The notes below the pieces were generated by a model. The model did no database searches. It saw nothing but the letters and a program-made list of their open reading frames with translations, and was not told the origin of the DNA. From Polaribacter sp. Q13 (GTDB taxonomy: Bacteria; Bacteroidota; Bacteroidia; Flavobacteriales; Flavobacteriaceae), in contig NZ_CP074436.1 in assembly GCF_016858305.2 (NCBI RefSeq), positions 764,001-828,000 of the forward strand: a stretch of 64,000 bases of DNA, read 5' to 3'. This document shows, in pieces, positions 27,336-37,161 of this stretch. Position 1 is the stretch's first letter. Every line of letters begins with the position of its first letter. Position numbers and translations under genes: made by a program.

Positions 27336-27542
27336 TTATTTTTTTTCTGAACTTTTAATTTTTCCAGCAATTTCATCTACATTATCAGTCGCACTCTGTA
27401 TTTGGTTTTTTAATTTATCGTTCTCTTTTTTCTTATCAATCTTAGCAACGATACTATCTTTATTGCTTTCTGAATCTTTTTCATCTGTTTTTACGGTTCC
27501 TTTTAAAGGATGTAAATCTCTTTCATGCTTTATAACTGACAT
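27336..27542 (-). CDS. Small charged hypothetical protein
   Basis: This 68-residue protein is very rich in Lys, Asp, Glu and Ser (about half the residues). It has the short central run KIDKKKENDKLKNQIQ, probably helical. No known domain. It precedes the CsbD-like gene by about 90 bp on the same strand; both are hydrophilic and may belong to the same stress response (inference from context only). Confidence 0.55.
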   Translation of the reverse strand: MSVIKHERDLHPLKGTVKTDEKDSESNKDSIVAKIDKKKENDKLKNQIQSATDNVDEIAGKIKSSEKK

Positions 27543-27634
27543 ATTTTTTAGTTTTTAAGATTAATAATTACATCAAAATTAAAAAAACAGATAATTTCAG
27601 TTTAACTACATTCAGTTAAATTATAACGCATTTG

Positions 27635-28984
27635 CTATTCATCTAGCTCATTAGCGCGTTTAATAATATTCTCTGGAATTGATTTTTTAGCTTTTGCACC
27701 CATTTTTTTTAATTTTTCTACTGAAGTAATTAAGTTTCCTCTTCCTTCAAAAAGCTTGTTCATCGCATTTGAATATTCATTTTTACTATCGTCTATTCGT
27801 TTTCCTATTCCTATTAAATCACCTAATAAACCATTAAACTTATCATATAAAGCACCTGCTTGTCTTGCAATTTCTAAGGCATTTCTTTGTTGTTTTTCAT
27901 TATTCCACATAGAATCTATGGTTCTTAAAGTAGCCAAAAGAGTAGTAGGAGTTACAATAACAATATTTTTTTCAAATGCTTTATTGTATAAGTGATTATC
28001 TGCATTAATGGCCACGGCAAAAGCAGGTTCTATAGGAATAAAAAGAAGTACAAAATCTGGAGATTCAATTTTATAAATATCTTCATATTTTTTTTCTGAT
28101 AATTGATTTACATGTCTATGAAGTGATGCTATATGTTCTTTTAAAAACTGAGCTTTTAAAGTTTCATTTTCTTCATTTACAAATTGCTCATAAGCCGTTA
28201 AAGAAACTTTAGAATCGACAATCATTTTCTTATTATCTGGCAAATGAATCACCACATCTGGTAGTATTCTTTTACCATCTTCATTGGTAAAGCTTTGCTG
28301 CACGTAATACTCTCTATCTTTCTCTAATCCAGACTTTTCTAAAACTCTTTCTAATACTAGTTCCCCCCAATTTCCTTGTGTTTTATTATCGCCTTTTAAG
28401 GCTTTTGTTAAGTTAATAGTTTCTTTACTCATTTGTTGATTAAGCTCTTTTAAACCTAAAATTTGCTGACGTAAAGCGGCATGATAATCGATACTTTCTT
28501 TGTGAGTTTTATCTACTTTGTCTTCAAAAACTTTTATTTTTTCTTGCAGTGGGTTTAAAATTATTTTTAAGTTTTCTTGATTCTGTTGGGTGAATTTGTT
28601 CGATTTTTCTTCTAATATTTTATTCGCCAATACTTCAAAATTATTGGTAAATTTTTCTTGTAGTTTTTCAACTTCAATTTTGTTGTTTTCTAGCTTTTCT
28701 ATAACGTTTTTAAACTCTGTCTCTAAACGTGTTTTATCAGAAATTAAGTTTTCTTTTTCTTTTTGAATGTATCTTAATTCACCTTGTAAATCATCAATAG
28801 TAATTTCTGTATTTCTAAGAGTCTCATTTAGTTTAGAAACTTCAAACTCTAAAGTCGATTTTTCTTTTTGGGCGTCACTTTTCTCTTTTTCTGAATTTAA
28901 TTTGGTTAAAATCTTACCTATAAAAAAACCTATAAGGCTAAAAATAAGTGCAATTAAGAAGTATATTGTCAATTCGTTCATCAT
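27635..28984 (-). CDS. rmuC: DNA recombination protein RmuC
   Basis: This 449-residue protein has an N-terminal membrane helix (5-27), a long coiled coil (about 30-180, rich in Glu and Lys heptads) and a C-terminal RmuC domain (about 190-400). The domain includes GNWGELVLERVLEKSGL (about 204-220) and LPDVVIHLPDNKKMIVDSKVS (written as LPDVVIHLPDNKK and MIVDSKVS), a PD-(D/E)xK-type nuclease-like core. RmuC limits DNA inversions between short repeats in E. coli. It is a single-gene unit divergent from the acyltransferase gene. Confidence 0.93.
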   Translation of the reverse strand: MMNELTIYFLIALIFSLIGFFIGKILTKLNSEKEKSDAQKEKSTLEFEVSKLNETLRNTEITIDDLQGELRYIQKEKENLISDKTRLETEFKNVIEKLENNKIEVEKLQEKFTNNFEVLANKILEEKSNKFTQQNQENLKIILNPLQEKIKVFEDKVDKTHKESIDYHAALRQQILGLKELNQQMSKETINLTKALKGDNKTQGNWGELVLERVLEKSGLEKDREYYVQQSFTNEDGKRILPDVVIHLPDNKKMIVDSKVSLTAYEQFVNEENETLKAQFLKEHIASLHRHVNQLSEKKYEDIYKIESPDFVLLFIPIEPAFAVAINADNHLYNKAFEKNIVIVTPTTLLATLRTIDSMWNNEKQQRNALEIARQAGALYDKFNGLLGDLIGIGKRIDDSKNEYSNAMNKLFEGRGNLITSVEKLKKMGAKAKKSIPENIIKRANELDE

Positions 28985-29070
28985 ATCAATTTAAGTTCAT
29001 AAATTTATCGTTTTAAATGACAATAATAAAATACATTGAAAGCATTTTTTAAAATAGCGACTATATATTT

Positions 29071-29610
29071 ATGAAAACAATAGCAAGGTTTATATTATTT
29101 ACCATTTTAGGGTGGAAACTAGAAAACGATTTTCCTAAATCGCCTAAAAAATACGTTGTCATTGCTGCGCCACATACTAGTTGGTTAGATTTTCCAATAG
29201 CAATTTTATCTAGAATGTCTTCTGGAACGATGGTTCATTTTATTGGGAAAGCATCACTTTTTAAAGGCCCGTTTGGTTTTTTCTTTAAAGTTTTAGGAGG
29301 CACACCTGTAGACAGAACCAAAAGTACAAATATGGTGGATGCCGTTATTGATGTATTTAATAGTAAAGAAGAGTTTAGATTAGGGATATCTCCAGAAGGA
29401 ACTAGAAAAAAAGTAGATAAATGGAAAACAGGATTCTATTATATAGCAAAAGGAGCAGCCGTTCCTATTGTTATGGCTACTTTAGACTTTAAAAATAAGA
29501 AGATAAAAATTTCTGAACCTTATTATACAACAGATAGTAAAGAGGCTGATTTTAAAGTGTTTCACTCCTTTTTTAAAGGAGTAAAAGGGAAAAATCCTGA
29601 ATTATTTTAA
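29071..29610 (+). CDS. Lysophospholipid (1-acylglycerol-3-phosphate) acyltransferase-family protein
   Basis: This 179-residue protein has the PlsC-type HX4D motif (H35-D40 in PHTSWLD), the glycerophosphate-binding GGTPVDR block (about 75-81) and SPEGTRKK (about 109-116). It transfers acyl groups to lysophospholipids or related lipids at the inner membrane. It is shorter than PlsC itself and closer to the small acyltransferases found singly in Bacteroidetes, so the acceptor could be another lipid. It is a one-gene unit with a strong terminator. Confidence 0.9.
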   Translation: MKTIARFILFTILGWKLENDFPKSPKKYVVIAAPHTSWLDFPIAILSRMSSGTMVHFIGKASLFKGPFGFFFKVLGGTPVDRTKSTNMVDAVIDVFNSKEEFRLGISPEGTRKKVDKWKTGFYYIAKGAAVPIVMATLDFKNKKIKISEPYYTTDSKEADFKVFHSFFKGVKGKNPELF

Positions 29611-29728
29611 TTATTTTGGTTGATAATATAAAAAAGATTACATTTGCTTGTAATTTATAATTTCTAATAGAGATTAGGGGCTTTATTATTAAGAAATATT
29701 TTACAATAATAGTATCATGCTATGATAT

Positions 29729-29764
29729 GGAGTCTTCAGGATACTGAAGACTCCTTTTTTTTTT
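29729..29764 (+). terminator. Terminator after the acyltransferase gene
   Basis: GGAGTCTTCAG pairs with CTGAAGACTCC around GATA, followed by a run of ten T that ends inside the convergent pepT stop region. The stem itself lacks a T run on the minus strand. Confidence 0.85.
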
Positions 29765-31004
29765 AGGCAAACTTTACAGAAACTTTTTCTGCTATTCCTA
29801 CAACCACCTCAGTAGCTTTTATCATAGATTCTACAGGTACATACTCATATCTTCCATGAAAATTATGACCACCAGCAAAAATATTCGGACAAGGCAATCC
29901 TTTGTAAGATAGTTGACTACCGTCTGTTCCTCCACGAATAGCTTTAATTAAAGGCGTGATTTTCAAATCTTTCATTACTTCTTCTGCAATATCTACAATA
30001 TGCATTACCGGAGTAATTTTTTCTTTCATATTAAAGTATTGATCTTTAAGAGTTACTTCAATTAAATCTTGATTGTATTTTGTGTTAAAATCTAATGCAA
30101 TTTTTTGCATTAAACTTTTTCTCTTTTCAAATAAGTCTAAATCGTGATCTCTTACAATATATTCTAAAACAGTTTTTTCTACATTTCCATTGATATCATG
30201 TAAATGGAAAAAACCTTCATAACCTTCTGTTCTTTGAGGAACCTCATTAGTTGGAAGTGCTGTAATATATTCATTAGCAATTAGCATAGAATTTATCATT
30301 TTACCCTTAGCGTATCCTGGATGTACAATTTTACCAGTAATGGTTACTATTGCACCTGCTGCATTAAAATTCTCATATTCTAATTCTCCAATCTGACTTC
30401 CATCCATAGTATATGCCCATTCTGCCCCAAATTTATCAACATCAAACATGTGAGCTCCTTTACCAACTTCTTCATCAGGAGTAAAGCAAATTCTAATTTT
30501 ACCATGTTTAATTTCTGGATGCTGAATTAGATATTCCATAGCAGTTACAATTTCTGTAACACCAGCTTTATCATCTGCACCTAAAAGGGTAGTACCATCA
30601 GTTGTTATAATTGTCTGACCTTTATATTGTAATAAATCATCAAAATAATCTGGAGATAACACTATGTTTTCTTCAGCATTTAAAATAATATTGTTTCCTT
30701 GATAATTTTCTACAATTTGAGGTTTTACATTTTTACCAGAAAAATCTGGACTTGTATCAATATGTGCAACAAAACCAATGGTTGGTACTTCATAATCTAG
30801 ATTACTTGGCAACGTTGCCATAATGTAACAATTGGCATCTAAATCTACCTCTTTCATACCAATTTGTTTTAGTTCTTCTACTAATACATTGGCTAAATCC
30901 CATTGTTTTTCTGTACTAGGAAAAGCAGGATTGTTAGGGTCTGATTCTGTATCTATAGTTACATATTTTATAAATCGGTCTATAATGTGTTGTTTTTCAA
31001 TCAT
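29763..31004 (-). CDS. pepT: Peptidase T (tripeptidase)
   Basis: This 413-residue M20-family zinc aminopeptidase removes the N-terminal residue from tripeptides in the cytoplasm. Metal and catalytic positions are visible: H81 and D83 in GFVAHIDTSPD, the bridging Asp in LLGADDKAG, and the Glu pair in FTPDEEVGKG. RGGTDGSQLS and the C-terminal NFHGRYEYVPV are also conserved. The start MIEKQHIIDRFIKYV is normal. It lies 1 bp downstream of a lipoprotein gene on the same strand, so they share a transcript. Confidence 0.96.
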   Translation of the reverse strand: MIEKQHIIDRFIKYVTIDTESDPNNPAFPSTEKQWDLANVLVEELKQIGMKEVDLDANCYIMATLPSNLDYEVPTIGFVAHIDTSPDFSGKNVKPQIVENYQGNNIILNAEENIVLSPDYFDDLLQYKGQTIITTDGTTLLGADDKAGVTEIVTAMEYLIQHPEIKHGKIRICFTPDEEVGKGAHMFDVDKFGAEWAYTMDGSQIGELEYENFNAAGAIVTITGKIVHPGYAKGKMINSMLIANEYITALPTNEVPQRTEGYEGFFHLHDINGNVEKTVLEYIVRDHDLDLFEKRKSLMQKIALDFNTKYNQDLIEVTLKDQYFNMKEKITPVMHIVDIAEEVMKDLKITPLIKAIRGGTDGSQLSYKGLPCPNIFAGGHNFHGRYEYVPVESMIKATEVVVGIAEKVSVKFA

Positions 31005-31005
31005 T

Positions 31006-31563
31006 TTATTGAATGTATTTAATTTTTTCGATAAGTGTAAACGCCTTGCATAATCTGTTATTTACTAAAGAACCTCCGTAAACTTCTGCTTTTGCAAGTA
31101 TAAAATTCTGTTCGTTTATTTTGATAAATAAATGGCAAACTTGGTATTCAAATTTTCCTTTTTTTCCTTTTGAAACAGTATAGTAAGAAGGTTTTTCTAG
31201 AAAAGTAGTCTCTTCAGATTTTATTTTGATAAGACGCTTCGATAAATTTTCTTGCTCTTGTTCCAGTTTAAAAGACGTATCAAAATTAATACTTTTATTG
31301 ATAAATGTAACATCTAAAAGCAAAGATTCTGTTAATTGTTTTATAGTATCTGCAGTATAAATAGAAGATTGTAAATCATCATAATATAAATTTGTTTTCC
31401 ATATTTTTGGTATTTCAATGGAAAACAAGTTTTTAACGTCTTTTACTTCTTCTAAATTTTTAAAACTGTAAGGTTTACAATTAAAATTTTTACGTATTTC
31501 AGATGGATGCGAACAAGAAATAAATAGGTGTAAAGCGATTATAATTAAAAGAAAATTCTTCAT
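31006..31563 (-). CDS. Hypothetical lipoprotein
   Basis: This 185-residue protein has a lipoprotein signal (LHLFISC, lipidated C17) and no other recognisable domain. The pattern (FSIEIPKIWKTNLYYDD, then SYYTVSKGKKGKFEYQVCHLFIK) resembles small PsbP/DUF1795-like secreted proteins, in which an N-terminal 'I-P-x-x-W' precedes a beta sheet, but I cannot confirm it. The gap to pepT is a single base, indicating co-transcription and possibly translational coupling. Confidence 0.7.
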   Translation of the reverse strand: MKNFLLIIIALHLFISCSHPSEIRKNFNCKPYSFKNLEEVKDVKNLFSIEIPKIWKTNLYYDDLQSSIYTADTIKQLTESLLLDVTFINKSINFDTSFKLEQEQENLSKRLIKIKSEETTFLEKPSYYTVSKGKKGKFEYQVCHLFIKINEQNFILAKAEVYGGSLVNNRLCKAFTLIEKIKYIQ

Positions 31564-31605
31564 AAAATATATAGAGGTTTTAAAGTGATCTTTTTCAGGT
31601 TCACT

Positions 31606-32343
31606 TTATTTAAGTATTGGTGCTAAAACGGTCAACACATTTTTAGCCAATATTTGATGTCCTTCTTTTGTTGGGTGAATACCATCTTTTTGATTTAAAG
31701 CTGAAATTCCACCTACATTTTCTAATAAAAAAGGAACTAAATGCAAATCGTTCTTTTTTGCCAAATCAGGAAACATATTTTTAAACTCGGTAGTGTAATC
31801 TTGTCCCATATTCGGTGGAATTTGCATTCCTACTAACACAATAATGGTATCCGGATATTTTGTTTTAACGGCATCTATAATATCTTGTAGATTTTCTTTA
31901 GACTGCTTTAACGGTACACCTCTTAAACCATCATTTGCACCCAATTCTAAAATAAAAATGGTTGGTTTTTGATTCAGTACCCAATCAATTCTATTTTTAC
32001 CGCCCGATGTAGTTTCTCCGCTTACTCCAGAATTTACAATGTTATAACCCAGATGTAAAGAGTCTATTTTATGTTGAATAATTCCAGGAAAAGCATCGTT
32101 AACATCCTCTAAGCCAAAACCAGCTGTTAAACTATCTCCAAAGAATACAATTGTTTTTACTTCCTCTTTGTTAGTTTTAGTAACCTCAGTTTTAGAAGTG
32201 GTTGTTTCTGTATTTGTTGCCTTTTTAGAAATATCCTGTTTACAAGAAATAAAAAATATCAGTAAAGAGATACAACAAAATTTTAAGAAAACCTTTTGAG
32301 TAATATTGTTATTATGTTTAAGCAATTGAGTATTTTTCAACAT
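31606..32343 (-). CDS. SGNH/GDSL-type esterase (TesA-like) lipoprotein
   Basis: This 245-residue protein is a predicted lipoprotein (FFISC, C34) with a SGNH hydrolase domain. Block I is FFGDSLTAGFG with nucleophile S71, block III ELGANDGL, block V DGIHPTKEGH with the catalytic Asp and His. It is close to E. coli TesA (thioesterase I/arylesterase), which hydrolyses acyl-CoA and esters in the periplasm. The gene is divergent from a YbbA/YbbP-like ABC transporter 33 bp away, as tesA is in E. coli, which supports the assignment and a linked role. Confidence 0.9.
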   Translation of the reverse strand: MLKNTQLLKHNNNITQKVFLKFCCISLLIFFISCKQDISKKATNTETTTSKTEVTKTNKEEVKTIVFFGDSLTAGFGLEDVNDAFPGIIQHKIDSLHLGYNIVNSGVSGETTSGGKNRIDWVLNQKPTIFILELGANDGLRGVPLKQSKENLQDIIDAVKTKYPDTIIVLVGMQIPPNMGQDYTTEFKNMFPDLAKKNDLHLVPFLLENVGGISALNQKDGIHPTKEGHQILAKNVLTVLAPILK

Positions 32344-32376
32344 CAGAATTTTTTAGTAAAAAATTAAATAAAAGTA

Positions 32377-33066
32377 ATGTCAAATATATTAAAGATTAAT
32401 GATTTAGAGAAAACTTATACGAGTGGTTCTAAAAAATTAACAGTAATTAGTAATATCTCTTTTGAAGTAGAAAAAGGAAGTGTTTTTTCTATTGTAGGTC
32501 CTTCTGGAAGTGGAAAAACAACTTTATTAGGTTTGTGTGCCGGTTTAGACTATCCGACTGCTGGTGCTATTGAATTGTGCGGAACCCCTTTACAAGATTT
32601 AAATGAAGATGAACGTGCAGCATTACGTAACAAAGAAGTAGGATTTATCTTTCAGAATTTTCAATTATTACCCACTTTAACTGCTTTAGAAAATGTGATT
32701 GTTCCTTTGGAATTACAAGGCGAAAAAAATGCAGCAAAATTTGGAACGGCATTATTAGAGAAAGTAGGTTTGGCAGATCGCTTACACCATTATCCATCGC
32801 AATTATCTGGAGGAGAACAGCAACGAGTAGCATTGGCACGTGCTTTTTCTAACAGACCTTCTATTTTATTTGCAGATGAACCAACAGGGAATTTAGATGA
32901 AGAAACTGGAGAAAAGGTCATTCAATTATTGTTTGAATTAAACAAAGAAGCAGGCACCACTTTAGTCATTATTACACACGATTTAGATTTAGCCAATAGA
33001 ACACAGCAAATTCTACGATTAAAAGGAGGTAAGATTATTTCTAACGAAAAAACGAACAGAATTTAA
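32377..33066 (+). CDS. ABC transporter ATP-binding protein (YbbA/LolD-like)
   Basis: This 229-residue ATPase has Walker A GPSGSGKT (41-48), Q-loop Q93, signature LSGGEQ (143-148), Walker B ILFADE (163-168) and a switch His in IITHD. It belongs to the MacB/LolD/YbbA class that drives mechanotransmission rather than bulk import. The permease gene begins within its stop codon (TAATG overlap), so the two are translated together. Neighbouring the divergent TesA-like esterase gene, the pair matches the ybbA-ybbP unit. Confidence 0.94.
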   Translation: MSNILKINDLEKTYTSGSKKLTVISNISFEVEKGSVFSIVGPSGSGKTTLLGLCAGLDYPTAGAIELCGTPLQDLNEDERAALRNKEVGFIFQNFQLLPTLTALENVIVPLELQGEKNAAKFGTALLEKVGLADRLHHYPSQLSGGEQQRVALARAFSNRPSILFADEPTGNLDEETGEKVIQLLFELNKEAGTTLVIITHDLDLANRTQQILRLKGGKIISNEKTNRI

Positions 33067-35603
33067 TGAGCAATATGCATCCTAAAATCAATTTTCAATG
33101 GCTATTAAAAATGGCTTGGAGAGACGGAAAAGCAAGTCTTTCTAGGTTAATGCTTTTTATGGCGTCTATTATATTGGGTATTGCGGCAGTGGTTTCCATT
33201 CAATTGTTTAGTGATAATTTAAAACAAAATATAAAACAACAGTCGAAAGCCTTAATGGGCGCCGATTTTATTATAGATAGCAAACAAAAACCTTCTAAAA
33301 AAGTACAAGCCATAATAGATTCTTTAGGAGCAAAAGCGTCTGAAGTCAACTTTGTTTCTATGGCTGCTTTTCCTAAGAATGAGGGTACAAAATTAGTAAA
33401 AGTTCGGGCTATGGAAGGTGATTTTCCGTTTTACGGAGATTTATCAACCGAACCTACAGATGCTGGTACAAAATATCAAGAATTAGGAGGCGCTTTGGTA
33501 GATGCAACGCTACTGTTGCAATATAATATAAATCCAGGAGATTCTATAAAACTAGGAAAAATAACTTTGCCTATTATTGGTGCTTTAAAAGCGATTCCTG
33601 GTAGTACAGCAATTTCTTCTTCTATAGCACCAACCGTTTTAATTCCGTTTCGTTTTTTAGAAAAAACTGAATTATTACAATTAGGAAGTAGAAAAGAGTA
33701 TCAGTACTTTTTTGAAGATCCAACAATAGATTTGTCCATTTTAGAGAACAAAATAGATCCAATTCTTAAAAAAGAAAATGCAGATTTAGACACCCATAAA
33801 AGTACTAGCCAACGCTTAGGAAAACGGTATGATAATGTGAGTCGGTTTTTAAATTTAGTAGCTTTTATAGCACTTTTATTGGGCTGTATTGGTATTGCTA
33901 GTTCTGTACATATTTATATCAAAGAAAAACTAAAAAATGTAGCAGTTTTAAAATGTTTAGGCGCTTCTAGAAAACAAACATTTTTAATTTATTTGATACA
34001 AATTATTGCTATTGGATTGATTGGAGGTATTATTGGAGCTGCTATTGGCATTGGTTTACAATATGCTTTTCCGTATATTTTACAAGATTTTTTACCCTTT
34101 GATGTAGCCATTACTATTTCTTTACAACCCATAATATTGGGAGTTACCTTAGGCGTTTTAATGTCTGTTTTATTTGCATTATTACCCTTATTAGGTACTT
34201 GGTATGTATCTCCATTAGAAGTTTTAAGAGGTTCTGAAGATAATTTACAAAAGCCTAAAAAAGCACAAATTGCAGTGGTATTGGCAATTATAACATTTAT
34301 CTTTTTATTCTCTTTTTGGATGCTAAAAGATGCTGTAAACGGATTGATTTTTACCGCAGGAATTTTTATCACATTTGCAATTATGGCTGGTGTTGCTAAT
34401 CTTTTCATCAAATTGATTAAAAAATTCTTCCCAAGTTCTTGGGGATATACAAAGCGTCAAAGTTTATTGAATTTGTTTAGACCTAATAACCAGACAATGG
34501 TGCTGGTTTTAGCTATTGGATTGGGAACTTTCTTAATAAGCACGTTGTATTTCACCAAAGATATTTTACTAGTAAAAACGTCTATTGAGAGCAAAAAAAG
34601 TGATGCCAATATCATTTTAATGGACGTTCAAAATCAGCAAGAAACAGCAATATTAGAAACTTTTAAAAGTAAAGGATTAGAAGTAATTGATAACATACCA
34701 ATTATTACCATGCGTATGCAAAGCATTCATGGTAAAACAGTAAATGAGATTCGTAAAGACACAACAGTTTCCATGAAAAAATGGATTTTAAATAGAGAAT
34801 TTAGAGTTACATACAGAGAAGCACTGGCAGAAACAGAAGAGATTGTAGAAGGGGAGTGGACAGGAAAAACAACGAATGGAACACCTGTTCTAATTTCTAT
34901 TGCAGATAATCTTGCCAAAGATGCCAACTTAAAAGTTGGAGATGCTGTAACTTTTAATATTCAAGGTGTGTTGATGGAAACAGTAATTGGAAGCATCAGA
35001 AAAGTAGATTGGAGTAGCATGAAAGTCAATTTTATGATTTTATTTCCAACGGGAGTTCTAGAAAACGCACCTCAATTTAACGTAATGACCACACATGTCC
35101 CAAATAAAGAAGGTTCTGCGGAATTACAAAGAACATTGGTAAAAGAATTTCCGAATGTTACTATTTTAGATTTACGTCAGGTTTTTACGCTAGTAGAAGA
35201 TATTTTAGGTAAAATATCTTGGATTATTAATTTTATGGCATTTTTTAGCATTTTAACGGGTATTATTGTTTTGATAGGTTCGGTTAGAAATAGCAAATAT
35301 CAACGAATTAAAGAAAGTGTATTGTTAAGAACTTTAGGAGCAAAAAGCAAACAAATTCTACAAATAACCGCTTTAGAATATGTCTATTTAGGTGTTTTAG
35401 GAAGTTTAACGGGTATTTTATTGTCTTTAATAGGAAGTCAATTATTAGCTACTTTTATATTTAAAGAACCTTTTATACCATCTGCAATTCCGTTTTTAGT
35501 TTTTCTACCAGGAATTACATTTTTAGTAGTATTGATTGGTTTGAGTAATTTAAAATCAGTTTTAAGAAGTCCACCATTGGAGGTTTTGAGGAAAGAAAAT
35601 TAA
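33066..35603 (+). CDS. ABC transporter permease with two FtsX domains (YbbP-like)
   Basis: This 845-residue membrane protein has an N-terminal transmembrane helix (about 22-45), a periplasmic domain, then a three-helix FtsX domain (about 257-385) ending in the coupling sequence SPLEVLRG. A further pair of helices around 395-445 is followed by a second periplasmic domain and a second FtsX domain (about 710-840) ending in PPLEVLRKEN. The double-FtsX plan and length match YbbP. The substrate of this family is not established; extraction of lipids or lipid-linked products is plausible given the esterase next door. Its start overlaps the ATPase stop by one base. Confidence 0.92.
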   Translation: MSNMHPKINFQWLLKMAWRDGKASLSRLMLFMASIILGIAAVVSIQLFSDNLKQNIKQQSKALMGADFIIDSKQKPSKKVQAIIDSLGAKASEVNFVSMAAFPKNEGTKLVKVRAMEGDFPFYGDLSTEPTDAGTKYQELGGALVDATLLLQYNINPGDSIKLGKITLPIIGALKAIPGSTAISSSIAPTVLIPFRFLEKTELLQLGSRKEYQYFFEDPTIDLSILENKIDPILKKENADLDTHKSTSQRLGKRYDNVSRFLNLVAFIALLLGCIGIASSVHIYIKEKLKNVAVLKCLGASRKQTFLIYLIQIIAIGLIGGIIGAAIGIGLQYAFPYILQDFLPFDVAITISLQPIILGVTLGVLMSVLFALLPLLGTWYVSPLEVLRGSEDNLQKPKKAQIAVVLAIITFIFLFSFWMLKDAVNGLIFTAGIFITFAIMAGVANLFIKLIKKFFPSSWGYTKRQSLLNLFRPNNQTMVLVLAIGLGTFLISTLYFTKDILLVKTSIESKKSDANIILMDVQNQQETAILETFKSKGLEVIDNIPIITMRMQSIHGKTVNEIRKDTTVSMKKWILNREFRVTYREALAETEEIVEGEWTGKTTNGTPVLISIADNLAKDANLKVGDAVTFNIQGVLMETVIGSIRKVDWSSMKVNFMILFPTGVLENAPQFNVMTTHVPNKEGSAELQRTLVKEFPNVTILDLRQVFTLVEDILGKISWIINFMAFFSILTGIIVLIGSVRNSKYQRIKESVLLRTLGAKSKQILQITALEYVYLGVLGSLTGILLSLIGSQLLATFIFKEPFIPSAIPFLVFLPGITFLVVLIGLSNLKSVLRSPPLEVLRKEN

Positions 35604-35688
35604 GAATCTTTAGTATGTTTACCCAAGTAAAATAAATTATAATGAGTATGAAATTGAGTTTTTTAAATAGACTAAAATCATTTTTAAA

Positions 35689-37092
35689 ATGATTAAAAAA
35701 ATATTACTATTTAGTCTTTTTTTAGGCTGTTTTTCCACATCAATAAGGAGTGTAAGTCAAAATATTTTAGAAACTACAGTTCATGTAATACAAGTTGAAG
35801 ACGCTTCATCTATAGATCTTTCATTCCAAGAAACTGTTGAAGAGCCTGAAACTATTTACCCAATTTTTAAAGCACCAGTTTATAATAGCAATCAGCAAAA
35901 TTATTCTATTAAAGAAGTTCCTAGTCCAAGAGGTCAAGGAATTATTGGGTATGTATCCGATCCAAATGATTTGATAGATGCTTCTTCCGAAAACCGAATA
36001 AATAAATTGTTATTTGATTTAGAACAAAAATCGTCTGTAGAAGTTGCAGTGGTGATGCTTCCAGGTATAGGCCAAGAAATTACTAAACAATTTGCAGTAG
36101 ATCTTTTTAAATTATGGGGTATTGGTAAAGCAGATGCAGACAACGGATTGCTAATTTTAACAGTAATGGACCAACGTAGAACAGAGTTTGAAGTTGGTTA
36201 TGGTTTAGAACCAATTTTAACGGATGCTCTTTGTTATCGCATTGGTGTAAACGAAATTGTACCTAATTTTAAAAAAGGAAATTATGGTAAAGGCATTATT
36301 AATGCTGTGGTTAGAATACAAGATATTTTAGATAATCCGGCAGTTATTCAAGAGGTTTATGGCAGTAGTATTGTTCATCAACAAGACCATAGTTACAAAT
36401 GGTATCATTATTTATTATTGGTGTATACTATTATTTGCGTGTTCATGCTGTTTTGGTATGAAGGTGTATTATATCAAACTCAAATATCTAAAGACGATTT
36501 TTACGACAAGTATAATCGATTGGACGAATTAAAATTAGGATGTCTTATCGTTTTGTTACCATTTCCTTTATTTTTTATTTCAAAAAAGGTAAAAAAACGT
36601 CTGCAAGAATATCGAACAGCTCCTCGATATAGTAAAGTAAATGGTAAGCTGTTAACGCTTAAAGATGAATGGAGAGAAAATAAATTTTTGGAAGCTGCTC
36701 AAATTTTAGAAGAAAATCTCAAATCAATACGCTACGATGTTTGGGTAACTGATGACGAAAGTGATATTTTAATTTTAGAATATGAAGGGGTTAATAGCCG
36801 AAAATACAGTGATTGTGTAAAATGTGGTTATAAAACCTTCGGAAAAAAATCATCGAAATTAACAAAGTCCGCCACTTATGCCTCTGAAGGAGAAAGAATT
36901 GATTATTATGAATGTAGAAATTGTAATTATCAAGATGAAAAGAAAATAATTCTTGCTAAAAAAGTGAGAAGCACTTCATCATCGTCATCATCATCATCAT
37001 CATCATCATATTCAGGATCTTCTTCTTCAAGTTCGTCATCAAGCTTTGGTGGAGGTAGTTCTGGTGGTGGTGGAGCAGGTGTTAGCTGGTAA
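35689..37092 (+). CDS. TPM-domain membrane protein with low-complexity Ser/Gly tail
   Basis: This 467-residue protein has an N-terminal signal-like segment (5-20) and a TPM domain (about 85-230: YVSDPNDLIDA, VVMLPG, GKADADNGLLILT, EVGYGLEPILTDA). Two membrane helices follow (about 245-262 and 285-302), then a cytoplasmic four-cysteine ribbon (CVKC near 380 and CRNC near 410). The tail is a run of Ser and Gly ending GGGGAGVSW. TPM proteins (YgcG, Psb32) have phosphatase or repair-associated roles; the exact job here is unknown. The Ser/Gly tail and its final tryptophan are usual for bacterial TPM proteins. The tail contains a TCA repeat. Confidence 0.85.
   Translation: MIKKILLFSLFLGCFSTSIRSVSQNILETTVHVIQVEDASSIDLSFQETVEEPETIYPIFKAPVYNSNQQNYSIKEVPSPRGQGIIGYVSDPNDLIDASSENRINKLLFDLEQKSSVEVAVVMLPGIGQEITKQFAVDLFKLWGIGKADADNGLLILTVMDQRRTEFEVGYGLEPILTDALCYRIGVNEIVPNFKKGNYGKGIINAVVRIQDILDNPAVIQEVYGSSIVHQQDHSYKWYHYLLLVYTIICVFMLFWYEGVLYQTQISKDDFYDKYNRLDELKLGCLIVLLPFPLFFISKKVKKRLQEYRTAPRYSKVNGKLLTLKDEWRENKFLEAAQILEENLKSIRYDVWVTDDESDILILEYEGVNSRKYSDCVKCGYKTFGKKSSKLTKSATYASEGERIDYYECRNCNYQDEKKIILAKKVRSTSSSSSSSSSSSYSGSSSSSSSSSFGGGSSGGGGAGVSW
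36976..37008 (+). repeat. (TCA)n trinucleotide microsatellite in the TPM gene
   Basis: Eleven consecutive serine codons, ten TCA and one TCG, in frame in the tail of the TPM protein. Slippage would change the number of serines without shifting the frame. Confidence 0.85.
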
Positions 37093-37161
37093 TCATTTAC
37101 ATCATAAAAAGGGTGCAAATATTTCGATTATTTTTATCTTGCATGGTTTTAAATAAAATTT

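Noticed and set aside
36930..37118. Minus-strand frame encoding poly-Asp
   Set aside because: It is the antisense of the Ser/Gly low-complexity tail of the TPM gene.
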